DNA of 45,451 nt. Source: Methanomassiliicoccaceae archaeon. Lineage in GTDB: Archaea; Thermoplasmatota; Thermoplasmata; Methanomassiliicoccales; Methanomethylophilaceae. The position numbers and the translations under genes are program-made. The notes beneath the pieces were generated by a model that ran no database searches, was not told where the DNA came from, and saw only the letters and a list, made by a program, of their open reading frames with translations. Positions 26,296 to 34,116 of this stretch are shown here, in pieces. The stretch lies in assembly GCA_016281925.1 (NCBI GenBank), contig JAEEJP010000061.1:1-45451 (forward strand), written 5' to 3'. Within the stretch, counting starts at the first letter, position 1; each line of letters starts with the position of its first letter.

Positions 26296-27159
26296 ATGGA
26301 GCCCGCTTCCAAGCCCTATGCTGTGCTCGCCGTACTGGTTCCGATCGCAGTGCTCGCCTTCGGACTTCTGAGGGGCTGGAGCTGGTTTTCGCTCCTGTTC
26401 TCCGCCTTAATCCTGGTATGCTGCTTCCCGCTTCTGTGCGCGATGCTGTGCATGTGGCTCCATGGCAGCGGATACAGATTCCTCAACGTGGGGATAGATT
26501 GGAGATCGATGGACGACAAGAAAAGCAGGGAAGTGGCATCCAGATGGGGGCTATGGCTGTCCATCGGGACCGCAGTCCTGCTGCTGGGCATGGCCCTGAT
26601 CACGACGAACCTCATCATAGGCCTGGTCCTGACCGTAGCCAGCGTAGGGCTGATGCTACTTCCTTTTGCCAAAGGCGCGACCAAAGGATCTCGTCTTCCT
26701 GCCTGGCCAAGAAGCAAACGCATCGCCGCCGTGGCTGTTTTCACGCTGCTGACGATCGTCCCGTTCGCATTCGTCATGGACGGAGGCGCAGGATCCATGA
26801 GCAATTCGGTGGAAGTCTCAATGGACGAGGAGGGGTTCACAGTGAAAGCCCCGTTCTTCGACCACAGGTTCTCCTATGATGAAGTGGACGACTGCCAGTA
26901 TTTCGAGGATTTTCCCAAAGGGAAGCGCGTCATGGGTTATTACGACGGAACCATATCCAGCGGGAAGTATGAGAACGACCTGTTCGGAAGATACGAGCTC
27001 GCATCCTACTCCAAGATCAGGCCGTGCATAGCGATCTCGATCGGAGGGGAGATGTATGCTTTCAACCAGAATTCCGACGGATCTACGGAGCTTCTGTATG
27101 AATCCCTGAAAGAAAGATTGCCCCGATGCCGAAGGAATCAACGGCACGCCTGGAACTAA
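26296..27159 (+). CDS. Membrane protein with a C-terminal PH-like domain, function unknown
   Basis: The product has 287 residues from the ATG at 26296. Four to five hydrophobic segments (about 7-50, 88-130 and 144-160) include a DUF3784-like pattern in the N-terminal half. They are followed by a soluble domain (about 170-280) of alternating strands (FTVKAPFFDHRFSYDEVDDC) that resembles the bacterial PH-like domain often found after membrane helices. No catalytic motif is seen. A TATA-like element (ATATCTTTTATC near 26267) lies about 26 bases before this ATG and there is no ribosome-binding site, so a leaderless start is likely. An in-frame ATG at 26239 would precede the promoter. Confidence 0.75.
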   Translation: MEPASKPYAVLAVLVPIAVLAFGLLRGWSWFSLLFSALILVCCFPLLCAMLCMWLHGSGYRFLNVGIDWRSMDDKKSREVASRWGLWLSIGTAVLLLGMALITTNLIIGLVLTVASVGLMLLPFAKGATKGSRLPAWPRSKRIAAVAVFTLLTIVPFAFVMDGGAGSMSNSVEVSMDEEGFTVKAPFFDHRFSYDEVDDCQYFEDFPKGKRVMGYYDGTISSGKYENDLFGRYELASYSKIRPCIAISIGGEMYAFNQNSDGSTELLYESLKERLPRCRRNQRHAWN

Positions 27160-27269
27160 TGTGAACGGGAATGGACCCGGATCCGTCCGCACTTCCAGGT
27201 TTTATTATTCCCTTGATGTTCCTATAGATGACATGGCTGCAGTCGACAGCATGCGTCTGACAGAAAGGT

Positions 27270-28658
27270 TCAGTACACCGAGAACAGGCCGAACATGTCC
27301 GCCAGACCGAACACCAGTATCGCCAGCAGGCATATCGGGCACACATAGCGGATCATTATCCTGAACAGACCTTTGGATCTGAACCCGTTTCCGCAGGCCT
27401 CCACTTCATCCTCGATAGGTTCGGTCTTTATCACATAGCCGATAAAAGCGCAGGTGAGGATGGCCACTATCGGCATCAGCAGAGAGTTGGTGACCGTATC
27501 GAAAATGCCGAGCCACCCTGCGCCCTGATCGAACGGAGCCAGATCGGTCATCAGCGGCCCGAATCCGAGGATGCATAGGGCCCCCAGACCGGCGACCACC
27601 AAAGCGGATACGGCCAGAGACTTCCGGCGCCCGGAACCGAACCTATCCACGAATCCGGATACCGCCGCCTCGAGAAGCGAAATCGCCGATGTCATAGCGG
27701 CGAACAGCACCATCAGATAGAAAACCGGCGCCACTATGGAGCCGCCCGGCATCTGGGCGAACACCTGCGGCAGCGAGACGAACATCAGCCCCATCGACTG
27801 GCTGTCCCCGAACCCGAACATGAACGCCGACGGCACTATCAGCAGGCCGGCCAATATTGCCACGACGGTGTCGATCATGCTGATGTTGCGCACGGACTTC
27901 TCGATGCTGTCCTCTTTCCTCATGTATGAGCCGTACGTTATCATGATGCCCATAGCCAAGGACATAGAATAGAATATCTGGCTGGTGGCGCCGAGGAACG
28001 TGCCCATGCTGAGTTTGGAAACGTCGGGATTGAGATAGAAGGCCACTCCGTCCCAGATCCCGGGAAGGGTCAGCTCGTACGCCGTGATGATGACTATCAT
28101 AGCTAGGAGCGCAGGCATCAGTATCTTGCTCATTTTCTCGATGCCTTTCTCGACGCCGGCGGCTATGCATACCGTGCACATCAGAGCGAAAAGGCCGAAC
28201 CAGACGAACGGATCGCCCAGTCCTTCCGCCCCTCCCGTGATGTAATCCCACCAGAAGCCGCCGCCGTCCGAAGCCAGCACCGATAAGCCTCCGGATGCCG
28301 ATTCAGCGAACCATTTGAAGACCCATCCGCCGATGACGCAATAATACGGGACTATCAGGACGGGCACGATGCCGGCGAGGGCTCCGATCCACCCATGCTT
28401 TTCCGACAGGTCGCGGAAAGCTCTGGTGCATGATCTGCCTGTCTTCCTTCCGATGGCGATCTCGGCGGCCATGAGGGAGAAACCGAACGTAAGCGCCATT
28501 ATGATGTATACGACGACGAAAATGCCTCCGCCATAATGCGAAGTCAGATATGGGAATCTCCAAAGATTCCCGAGCCCGACTGCGGACGCGGCGGCGGCGA
28601 TGACGAAACCGATCCTGCCGCTGAAAGACGCACGCTCAGATTCGGTTCCGCCGGACAT
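27270..28658 (-). CDS. NSS-family sodium-dependent amino acid transporter
   Basis: This is a sodium-coupled symporter of the neurotransmitter:sodium symporter family (LeuT/MhsT type), 462 residues with about eleven to twelve helices. The TM1 signature AASAVGLGNLWRFPYLTS followed by GGGIF is intact and carries the sodium- and substrate-binding unwound segment. TM6 shows FYSMSLAMGIMITYGSY and TM8 MTSAISLLEAAVSG. The substrate is probably a hydrophobic or aromatic amino acid, but this is inference. TTTATAG near 28680-28687 lies about 25 bases before the ATG at 28658, suggesting a leaderless mRNA; an in-frame ATG at 28664 is equally possible. The gene faces the gene at 26296 across a 110-base gap with a T-rich run near 27200. 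Confidence 0.93.
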   Translation of the reverse strand: MSGGTESERASFSGRIGFVIAAAASAVGLGNLWRFPYLTSHYGGGIFVVVYIIMALTFGFSLMAAEIAIGRKTGRSCTRAFRDLSEKHGWIGALAGIVPVLIVPYYCVIGGWVFKWFAESASGGLSVLASDGGGFWWDYITGGAEGLGDPFVWFGLFALMCTVCIAAGVEKGIEKMSKILMPALLAMIVIITAYELTLPGIWDGVAFYLNPDVSKLSMGTFLGATSQIFYSMSLAMGIMITYGSYMRKEDSIEKSVRNISMIDTVVAILAGLLIVPSAFMFGFGDSQSMGLMFVSLPQVFAQMPGGSIVAPVFYLMVLFAAMTSAISLLEAAVSGFVDRFGSGRRKSLAVSALVVAGLGALCILGFGPLMTDLAPFDQGAGWLGIFDTVTNSLLMPIVAILTCAFIGYVIKTEPIEDEVEACGNGFRSKGLFRIMIRYVCPICLLAILVFGLADMFGLFSVY

Positions 28659-28780
28659 GAGCATACAAAGGCTGTTTTCCTATAAACGTGGCTCGGCATT
28701 TCCGATGCGCCCAGCCTCCGGTCCGATCCGCAAGACTGATGCCGATTGTTATTAACCGGGATGCCGTCTGTTAATGATTA

Positions 28781-28808
28781 ATTAATAACTTAATGCATAA
28801 TTATTAAT
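28781..28808. promoter_or_regulatory. AT-rich dyad in the zinc importer promoter
   Basis: ATTAATAA-N12-TTATTAAT is a perfect eight-base inverted repeat around TTAATGCATAA, itself nearly palindromic. It overlaps or adjoins the likely TATA element of the znuA gene (ATG at 28832). Zinc importers are usually repressed by a metal sensor binding such dyads, so this is a candidate operator. The regulator is not in the window. Confidence 0.45.
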
Positions 28809-28831
28809 AGCCATAATCATCGGGCAGAATT

Positions 28832-29770
28832 ATGAATAAGATAGCCGTTGCAGCCATCATCGCAGCAGCTTTGATATGCATCGGAGCGGCCGCGGCATTC
28901 GTTCTGACCCAGAGCGACGATGAGAAGGCCAAAATCGCAGTCACCATGCCATGGGAAAAGACCATAGTGGAATCCATCGCAGGAGACGATTACAGGGTGG
29001 TTTCCATGGTAGGCGAAGGGTTCGACCCCCATTCCTCTTACAGCACCCCCAGCAACATCGCCGATCTCTACAGCTCGAAGATATATTTCGAGATAGGGTC
29101 CGGCGTGGAATGGGAGACCGCCTTCCTGGAGAGCGTGAAATCGGATATCCCGGCATCTGTGAGAATCGTCGATCTGGCCGGTTCCATCGAATACGATCCC
29201 ATAGCTTCCGGGCATCACCACCACGAGGACGGGGAAGAAGAGAAGGAAGACGGAGAAATGGATGCCCACATATGGACTTCCCCCGCCATACTGAAGAAGA
29301 TCGCGTCTGCCATCGCCGATGCGCTCAGAGACCTCAATCCCGGCCGTTCCTCCGAATACGCCAGGAATCTCTCCGATTTCGAGTCGAAGGTCGGACTCCT
29401 TGACGCGAAGGCGGAAAAAATCGCGGACGCCTACGGAAGCAAGGAAACCGAAATCATGGTATGGCATCCCGCCTGGGGATACATGCTCGGACAATACATG
29501 GGATCTTTGGGCATGGACCTCGACATGGTTTCCATCGAAGCTAACGGGGAAGTGGAATCGGCTGCGGATGCGGCCGCCATACTGTCCGGCGAGAACGCCA
29601 AATCAATGATTGTGTCGCCCCTCGACGACGGGTATGCCTTCCGCGACGCGCTGACGAGCACATACGGGATCAGAGTCTATGCCGTGAACCCTACCGCAAC
29701 CGACATCCTGAAAGAGCTCGGCCTCTTCCTAGACGATCTCGCGGAGATCCTGGGAATCTCTTTGAAGTGA
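28832..29770 (+). CDS. znuA: Zinc ABC transporter substrate-binding protein
   Basis: This TroA/ZnuA-type cluster A-I binding protein has 312 residues, with an N-terminal membrane anchor or signal (5-26). Metal ligands can be placed at His67 (FDPHSSY), His146 (DAHIWTS), His212 (VWHPAWGY) and Asp265/266 (SPLDDG). A His/acid-rich loop (GHHHHEDGEEEKEDGEMD, 127-144) just before the second ligand is typical of zinc-specific members and distinguishes them from manganese binders. It captures zinc outside the membrane and passes it to the permease. It is four bases upstream of the ATPase gene. Confidence 0.95.
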   Translation: MNKIAVAAIIAAALICIGAAAAFVLTQSDDEKAKIAVTMPWEKTIVESIAGDDYRVVSMVGEGFDPHSSYSTPSNIADLYSSKIYFEIGSGVEWETAFLESVKSDIPASVRIVDLAGSIEYDPIASGHHHHEDGEEEKEDGEMDAHIWTSPAILKKIASAIADALRDLNPGRSSEYARNLSDFESKVGLLDAKAEKIADAYGSKETEIMVWHPAWGYMLGQYMGSLGMDLDMVSIEANGEVESAADAAAILSGENAKSMIVSPLDDGYAFRDALTSTYGIRVYAVNPTATDILKELGLFLDDLAEILGISLK

Positions 29771-29774
29771 GACC

Positions 29775-30503
29775 ATGTCGGAGGTCCCAGTATCATTCAG
29801 CGGCGTGACCGCAGGGTACGGAGGCGCCCCGGTCCTGCGGGACATATCATTGGAACTCCGGGACGGCGACTTCCTTGCCGTCATCGGGCCCAACGGCGGA
29901 GGCAAAACAACTCTTCTGCGCGTAGCGCTGGGCCTTCTGGAGCCTATGGAAGGCGAGACGAAAGTATTCGGCGAAAGCCCGGCAAAAGGAGCGCACCGCC
30001 TGGGATACGTGCCGCAGCACGGGACTTTCGACCGCCGCTATCCAATTAAAGCGGAGGAGGCGGTCATGACCGGGCTCAGAGACGCCAGCCGCGGATTCCA
30101 GCTCAGATATACCGAAGAAGAGAAGGAATCCGCGGAAAGGGCGATCGAAATGGCCGGCATCGGGCCTTTCCGCGGAAAACGCATAGGGGACCTCTCTGGA
30201 GGGCAGCTGCAGCGCGTCCTCATCGCCAGGGCTCTGGCCGGAAGCCCTGAGGCAATCCTTCTGGATGAGCCCACTGCGAGCCTGGATCCGGAGATGTCCT
30301 CAAAGGTCTATGAGATCCTCCGGAACATCAATTCGAAAGGCATCGCGGTGATGCTCGTCACCCACGATCTGGACGCCATGTCGCAGGGGGTGAAAAGGGT
30401 GGCCTGCGTGAACGGCCGCGCTATCATAGGGGAAAGCCCGGAGATCACCCCGGAGATGTTCGAGCTCGGATACGGGATCCGCTTGGGGAGGGAATCCAGA
30501 TGA
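29775..30503 (+). CDS. znuC: Zinc ABC transporter ATP-binding protein
   Basis: This ATPase of 242 residues is of the manganese/zinc/iron chelate type. Motifs are Walker A GPNGGGKTT (38-46), Q-loop YVPQ, signature LSGGQLQRV, Walker B AILLDEPTASLD and H-loop VTHD. Its last codons overlap the permease ATG at 30500. It drives import of zinc delivered by the binding protein at 28832. Confidence 0.95.
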   Translation: MSEVPVSFSGVTAGYGGAPVLRDISLELRDGDFLAVIGPNGGGKTTLLRVALGLLEPMEGETKVFGESPAKGAHRLGYVPQHGTFDRRYPIKAEEAVMTGLRDASRGFQLRYTEEEKESAERAIEMAGIGPFRGKRIGDLSGGQLQRVLIARALAGSPEAILLDEPTASLDPEMSSKVYEILRNINSKGIAVMLVTHDLDAMSQGVKRVACVNGRAIIGESPEITPEMFELGYGIRLGRESR

Positions 30504-31384
30504 CGTCTATCATAGAGTATCTGTCCATCCCTCTGATACAGAACATGTTCATGGCCACCGCAGCAGTCTGCGTCCTCTGCGGCATAATCGGCGCGTATGT
30601 CGTTGTGAACCGCATGGTCTCGGTCACGGGCGGCGTTGCCCATACCGTGTTCGGAGGCGTAGGATTCGCCTATTATGTCAGCTCGGTGTTCATGGTGAGC
30701 TGGCTGACCCCGATGATCGGGGCCCTGCTGTTCGCGGTCGCCGCGGCGGTCATCATGACGCTTCTGAAGCGCGCGAAGGACATCAGGCAGGACACGGCGA
30801 TCGGAGTGATATGGGCCGTCGGGATGGCGCTGGGAGTGATCTTCATGTGCTTCGTGGACCGCACGAAAATCATACCCGCATCCTTCGAGTCCATACTCTT
30901 CGGAGACGTCCTCTATGTGAGCACCCAGATGCTGATCGTCATGGCGGTCTGCGCAGCGATCATCGTCGCGATCGTGGCCGTCCTCTACAGAGATTTCCTC
31001 ATACTGACGTTCGACGAAACCCAGGCCAAGATCTCCGGGCTCCGCACCGGCCTTCTGGATCTGATCCTGTATCTGCTCATAGCGATAACCTGCGTCATGG
31101 TCTCGAACATCGTGGGGATAATCATGATCATAGCCCTCGTCACCATGCCGGCGGCCATAGCGAACCTGTTCGCGGACAGCCTGAAAGAAATGATGGCCAT
31201 AGGGACGATACTGTCGCTCGGGCTTTCCATCTTCGGCCTGTTCATGGCGCTCGCTCTGAACACCCCTCCCGGTTCCACCGTGGTTCTGGTGATCGGCATA
31301 GCGTTCGTCATAGCGCTGGCCTTCGACCGCGTCAGAAAGAGGAGGAAATCTGCGGCACGATCCTTCCATGATAATTCGGAATGA
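30500..31384 (+). CDS. znuB: Zinc ABC transporter permease
   Basis: This ABC-3 family integral membrane protein has 294 residues with eight to nine helices. The characteristic segment RMVSVTGGVAHTVFGGVGFAY near the N-terminus and the ATPase-docking loop around TFDETQAKISGL are present. The start overlaps the znuC stop as ATGA. The last 15 residues are basic. It ends the zinc operon; a 99-base gap follows. Confidence 0.95.
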   Translation: MTSIIEYLSIPLIQNMFMATAAVCVLCGIIGAYVVVNRMVSVTGGVAHTVFGGVGFAYYVSSVFMVSWLTPMIGALLFAVAAAVIMTLLKRAKDIRQDTAIGVIWAVGMALGVIFMCFVDRTKIIPASFESILFGDVLYVSTQMLIVMAVCAAIIVAIVAVLYRDFLILTFDETQAKISGLRTGLLDLILYLLIAITCVMVSNIVGIIMIIALVTMPAAIANLFADSLKEMMAIGTILSLGLSIFGLFMALALNTPPGSTVVLVIGIAFVIALAFDRVRKRRKSAARSFHDNSE

Positions 31385-31483
31385 TCCGCGGCCGGCGTAA
31401 ACGATGGGAGAACCGTTCAAATCCTCTTATTCCATTCCCCTTATGAAAGAGAGGCGGAACGCACCTCTCAGGAAGGAAACCCC

Positions 31484-32212
31484 ATGAGGAAAATGATCGT
31501 CGCAGCGGCGATTGCGGCCGCCGTCATAGCGGCTTCGATATTGTGCGTCTGCTACATAGGCGGCAAAGAATCTCAGGAAGAAGGGCAATCAGAAATCCAG
31601 GGAGGCAACGGAGAAATGAACGGCGGAGCATACAGGATGGAAGTGAACGATGGAACCCACAGAGTTGTCTTCGTTCTGAACGATACGCCGGCTTCCAGAT
31701 CACTGATCAGGATGCTGCCTTTCACCGCCGAATTATCTGATTACGGATCCAACGAGAAGATATTCGATCCTCCGGAACCCCTATCCAAAGACGGAGGCCT
31801 GGAAAGAGACTGCCCGGAAGGCAGCATCGCATTCTTCTCGCCTTGGGGGAACATAGCGATGTATTGCGGGGATGCCCCGGAATACCCCGGCCTCTATTAC
31901 ATGGGATTCGCCGAGGAAGGGAAGGACAAGATAAAAGAGCTGAGCGGAACCGCCGAATTCAGGCTTCTCCGACCGCAGAACCGATTTGGATGCGGATCGC
32001 CCGCAAAAATCATATCGGCGCAAGGGCAGTCCGCACCATGGAGATCTCCGGGACGGTCTTGGAAACGGACAGGCGCGGCTTCCGCTAGTGGCTCGAGGAG
32101 AACCACGGCACCGCCGAATTCTGCTGGGCCGTCTGCCCCAGGAAAAAACCTGCTGACGGAGAATTCTGCTATCTCGACGCCGTCGAAGAGGCCTTATGCT
32201 TCGGATGGATAG
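31484..32212 (+). CDS. Exported cyclophilin-like protein with an out-of-frame tail
   Basis: An N-terminal anchor (4-26) and a polar linker precede a cyclophilin-like beta-barrel domain (about 52-165: VFVLNDTPASRSLIRMLPF, FFSPWGNIAMY, GLYYMGFAEEG), as found in small bacterial and archaeal proteins of unknown function. The domain ends near EFRLL (about 31970), but the frame has no stop there. It continues as a Ser/Arg/Pro-rich tail, overlapping the next gene out of frame, until a TAG at 32210-32212. The leader has an inverted repeat (GAGAGG near 31450 with CCTCTC near 31465) and an AGGAAGG before the ATG. The tail suggests a lost stop or a frameshift near 31975-32010. Confidence 0.75.
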   Translation: MRKMIVAAAIAAAVIAASILCVCYIGGKESQEEGQSEIQGGNGEMNGGAYRMEVNDGTHRVVFVLNDTPASRSLIRMLPFTAELSDYGSNEKIFDPPEPLSKDGGLERDCPEGSIAFFSPWGNIAMYCGDAPEYPGLYYMGFAEEGKDKIKELSGTAEFRLLRPQNRFGCGSPAKIISAQGQSAPWRSPGRSWKRTGAASASGSRRTTAPPNSAGPSAPGKNLLTENSAISTPSKRPYASDG

Positions 32213-33297
32213 ACTCCACCCGGAAAAACATCGGCGGAAAATCATACAGCCGTTTCTCGCCCCGTAAGAAAGACAGCCACTGGACCGAGCTGAACAAGGA
32301 GAGAGCCAGAAGACTGGAAAGTCTCGGCCTGATGACCGATGCGGGAAGAGAAGCCTTCCCGGACATGGATGCCGCGCCCAGGATGGACCCGAACATCAGG
32401 AGATGGTTCCGCAAAAATCCGGAGATGGAGGCGAGATTCATGTCATATCCCGAGCTCTACCGCAGAATCCAGCTCTCGAACCTGGAATTCTTCAGGTCCA
32501 GAGGCGGAGAGGAATACCGCCGCAGGCTGAAATCATTCAGGAAACGCGTGGAACAGGATTCGATGCTGCCTGGTTGGGACGATTACGGCAGGCTCTCCGA
32601 GGAGCCGGGATCGCGATCCGATTTTTCGCTGGATGGAGCTCAGCTTCCTGTATTTCTCGAAGAGAGCCATGGCGGTGCCTTCGTCCAGGATGTTCCCGGC
32701 GATCTCAGCCCCTTCGGCCAGGCTTCCGGCTTTCCCGGCGCAGTATATCCCAGCGGCAGCGTTCATGACGGTGATATCGCGTCTGGCGCCTTTCTTCCCG
32801 GACAGTATCCCTATGATTATGCCCGCATTCTCTTCGGGCGTGCCTCCGACTATCTCGGATCTGGATGCCTTCCGGAAGCCGAAATCCTCGGGGGACACCG
32901 TGTACGTCTCGGCCTTTCTTCCGCCGAATTCGCACACGGAAGTCGCGTCGGAGACGGATATCTCGTCGATGCGGTCCTTTCCGAAGACGGTCATGCCTTT
33001 CTCGACGCCGAGGCTCCCCATCACGCGGGCCAGAGGCTCCAGAAGCGACGGATCGTATACGCCGAGCACGCCGTATGCGGGCCCGGACGGGTTCGTCAGA
33101 GGCCCCAGAACGTTGAACACCGTCCTGATGCCCAGATGCTTCCTTATGCTCCCGACGAAGCGCAGGGACGGATGGTATCTCTGGGAATTCAGGAAACAGA
33201 ACCCGGCCTCATCGAGAAGGCCGGCGGCTTTGTCCGGGCTCTGGTCGATTTCCGTCCCGAGAGCCTCCATAACATCGGCGGAACCGCAGCGGGATGA
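32038..33297 (+). CDS. YdeI/OmpD-associated family protein interrupted by an in-frame TAG
   Basis: From the ATG at 32038 the frame reads MEISGTVLETDRRGFR, a TAG at codon 17 (32086-32088), then WLEENHGTAEFCWAVC and a complete YdeI-like domain (YLDAVEEALCFGWIDS, RFSPRKKDSHWTELNKER, GWDDYGRL). In this family a single residue normally occupies the TAG position, so the amber lies inside conserved sequence. The domain ends near 32600 but the frame stays open, antisense to trpD, until TGA at 33295-33297, so the native stop also appears lost. Family members are cytoplasmic and linked to stress or bacteriocin protection. Candidates are pyrrolysine read-through, restart at a later codon, or a pseudogene. 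Confidence 0.6.
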
Positions 33298-33645
33298 TAC
33301 GGCGCGGTTTCCGCTCTTTGCTACCGGTATTCCGGATGCAGCGGCGACAAGAGAAGCTGCCGTAGAGACGTTGAAGCTTCCGGATCCGTCCCCTCCGGTC
33401 CCGGCTATGTCGAGGGCCTTGGCGTCGGAAGGAAACGCAAGAGCGTGGGCCCTCATCGCCGCGGCGCTTCCGGCGATCTCGTCCGTAGTGCCGGCGGTAG
33501 TGCTCTTTGTGGACAGCGCAGACAGATATGCGGCATTCTGGATCGGCGAAGTCTCGCCCGAGAGCATCTCGTCCATCACCTGGTATGCCTCGTCGTAGGT
33601 GAGATTCTGCTTGTCCACGATCTTGATTATGGCCTCTTTTATCAT
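32533..33645 (-). CDS. trpD: Anthranilate phosphoribosyltransferase
   Basis: This enzyme joins anthranilate and phosphoribosyl pyrophosphate in tryptophan synthesis. Motifs are GTGGDGSGSFNVST (PRPP binding), KSGNRAVSSRCGSADVMEALG (the usual Lys-His-Gly-Asn-Arg here has Ser for His) and LGPLTNP. The ATG at 33645 has GAGGG upstream and overlaps the PII stop as ATGA. An upstream in-frame ATG at 33690 would add 15 residues within the PII gene. The family ends near KYRKLSS, but this frame runs about 30 residues further, antisense to the YdeI-like gene, to TGA at 32533. No other trp gene is in the window, and co-transcription with amt and PII is unusual. Confidence 0.9.
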   Translation of the reverse strand: MIKEAIIKIVDKQNLTYDEAYQVMDEMLSGETSPIQNAAYLSALSTKSTTAGTTDEIAGSAAAMRAHALAFPSDAKALDIAGTGGDGSGSFNVSTAASLVAAASGIPVAKSGNRAVSSRCGSADVMEALGTEIDQSPDKAAGLLDEAGFCFLNSQRYHPSLRFVGSIRKHLGIRTVFNVLGPLTNPSGPAYGVLGVYDPSLLEPLARVMGSLGVEKGMTVFGKDRIDEISVSDATSVCEFGGRKAETYTVSPEDFGFRKASRSEIVGGTPEENAGIIIGILSGKKGARRDITVMNAAAGIYCAGKAGSLAEGAEIAGNILDEGTAMALFEKYRKLSSIQRKIGSRSRLLGEPAVIVPTRQHRILFHAFPE

Positions 33646-34112
33646 CGGAATCCCTCGCAGCCTCGGTTCCCGCATATGAAAGGAATCCATCGGGCAGACC
33701 GGGAAAGGATGCCCGACATTAAATTGTCTGCGGGAAGGGGACGCGGCACCGTCCGCCGGGATCGCTTTCCCTCCCCGGATTTCTTCGCGTCTCCCATCTC
33801 CCTGATGCGGACGAACGTCTCGATAGGTGTGACCAAGATTATTCCGTCCCCGTTTTTTCCGGTATAGGCGGCGTCTGCTATGGCTTCAGCGAGACGCCGG
33901 ACCGCAGAATCATCCTCGACGACCACATCGATCCTCGTCTTCTCGATCTCATCGACGAGTATCTCCCCCACCCTGGTGGTGAAGCGTATGCCGGCCTGGG
34001 TCCCCCTGCCGTGGACCTGCGAGATCGTTATCCCGTTCTGGCCCTCGCGCTTGAGGGCATCCTTCACCGCCTGGCACATGTCAGGCCTTATGACAGCGGT
34101 AATCAGCTTCAT
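33642..34112 (-). CDS. PII-type nitrogen regulatory protein with C-terminal extension
   Basis: This GlnB/GlnK-family signal protein normally traps Amt when nitrogen is plentiful. Core features are the start MKLITAVIRPDMCQAVKDAL, a T-loop region around VHGRGTQAGIRF, the B-loop TGKNGDGIILV and VRIREMG at the usual end. The T-loop lacks the bacterial uridylylated Tyr and differs from typical GlnK. PII proteins have about 112 residues. This one has 156, with a basic 44-residue extension (KKSGEGKRSRR and following) that ends exactly at the trpD start. The extension is probably a consequence of a lost stop rather than a domain. It starts four bases after the amt stop, so all three genes form one operon. 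Confidence 0.9.
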   Translation of the reverse strand: MKLITAVIRPDMCQAVKDALKREGQNGITISQVHGRGTQAGIRFTTRVGEILVDEIEKTRIDVVVEDDSAVRRLAEAIADAAYTGKNGDGIILVTPIETFVRIREMGDAKKSGEGKRSRRTVPRPLPADNLMSGILSRSARWIPFICGNRGCEGFR

Positions 34113-34116
34113 ACCA

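Noticed and set aside
33148-33297. The last part of the YdeI-like open frame as a real C-terminal domain
   Set aside because: It is antisense to conserved trpD codons and lies far past the family end near 32600. It is open only because the opposite strand is coding.
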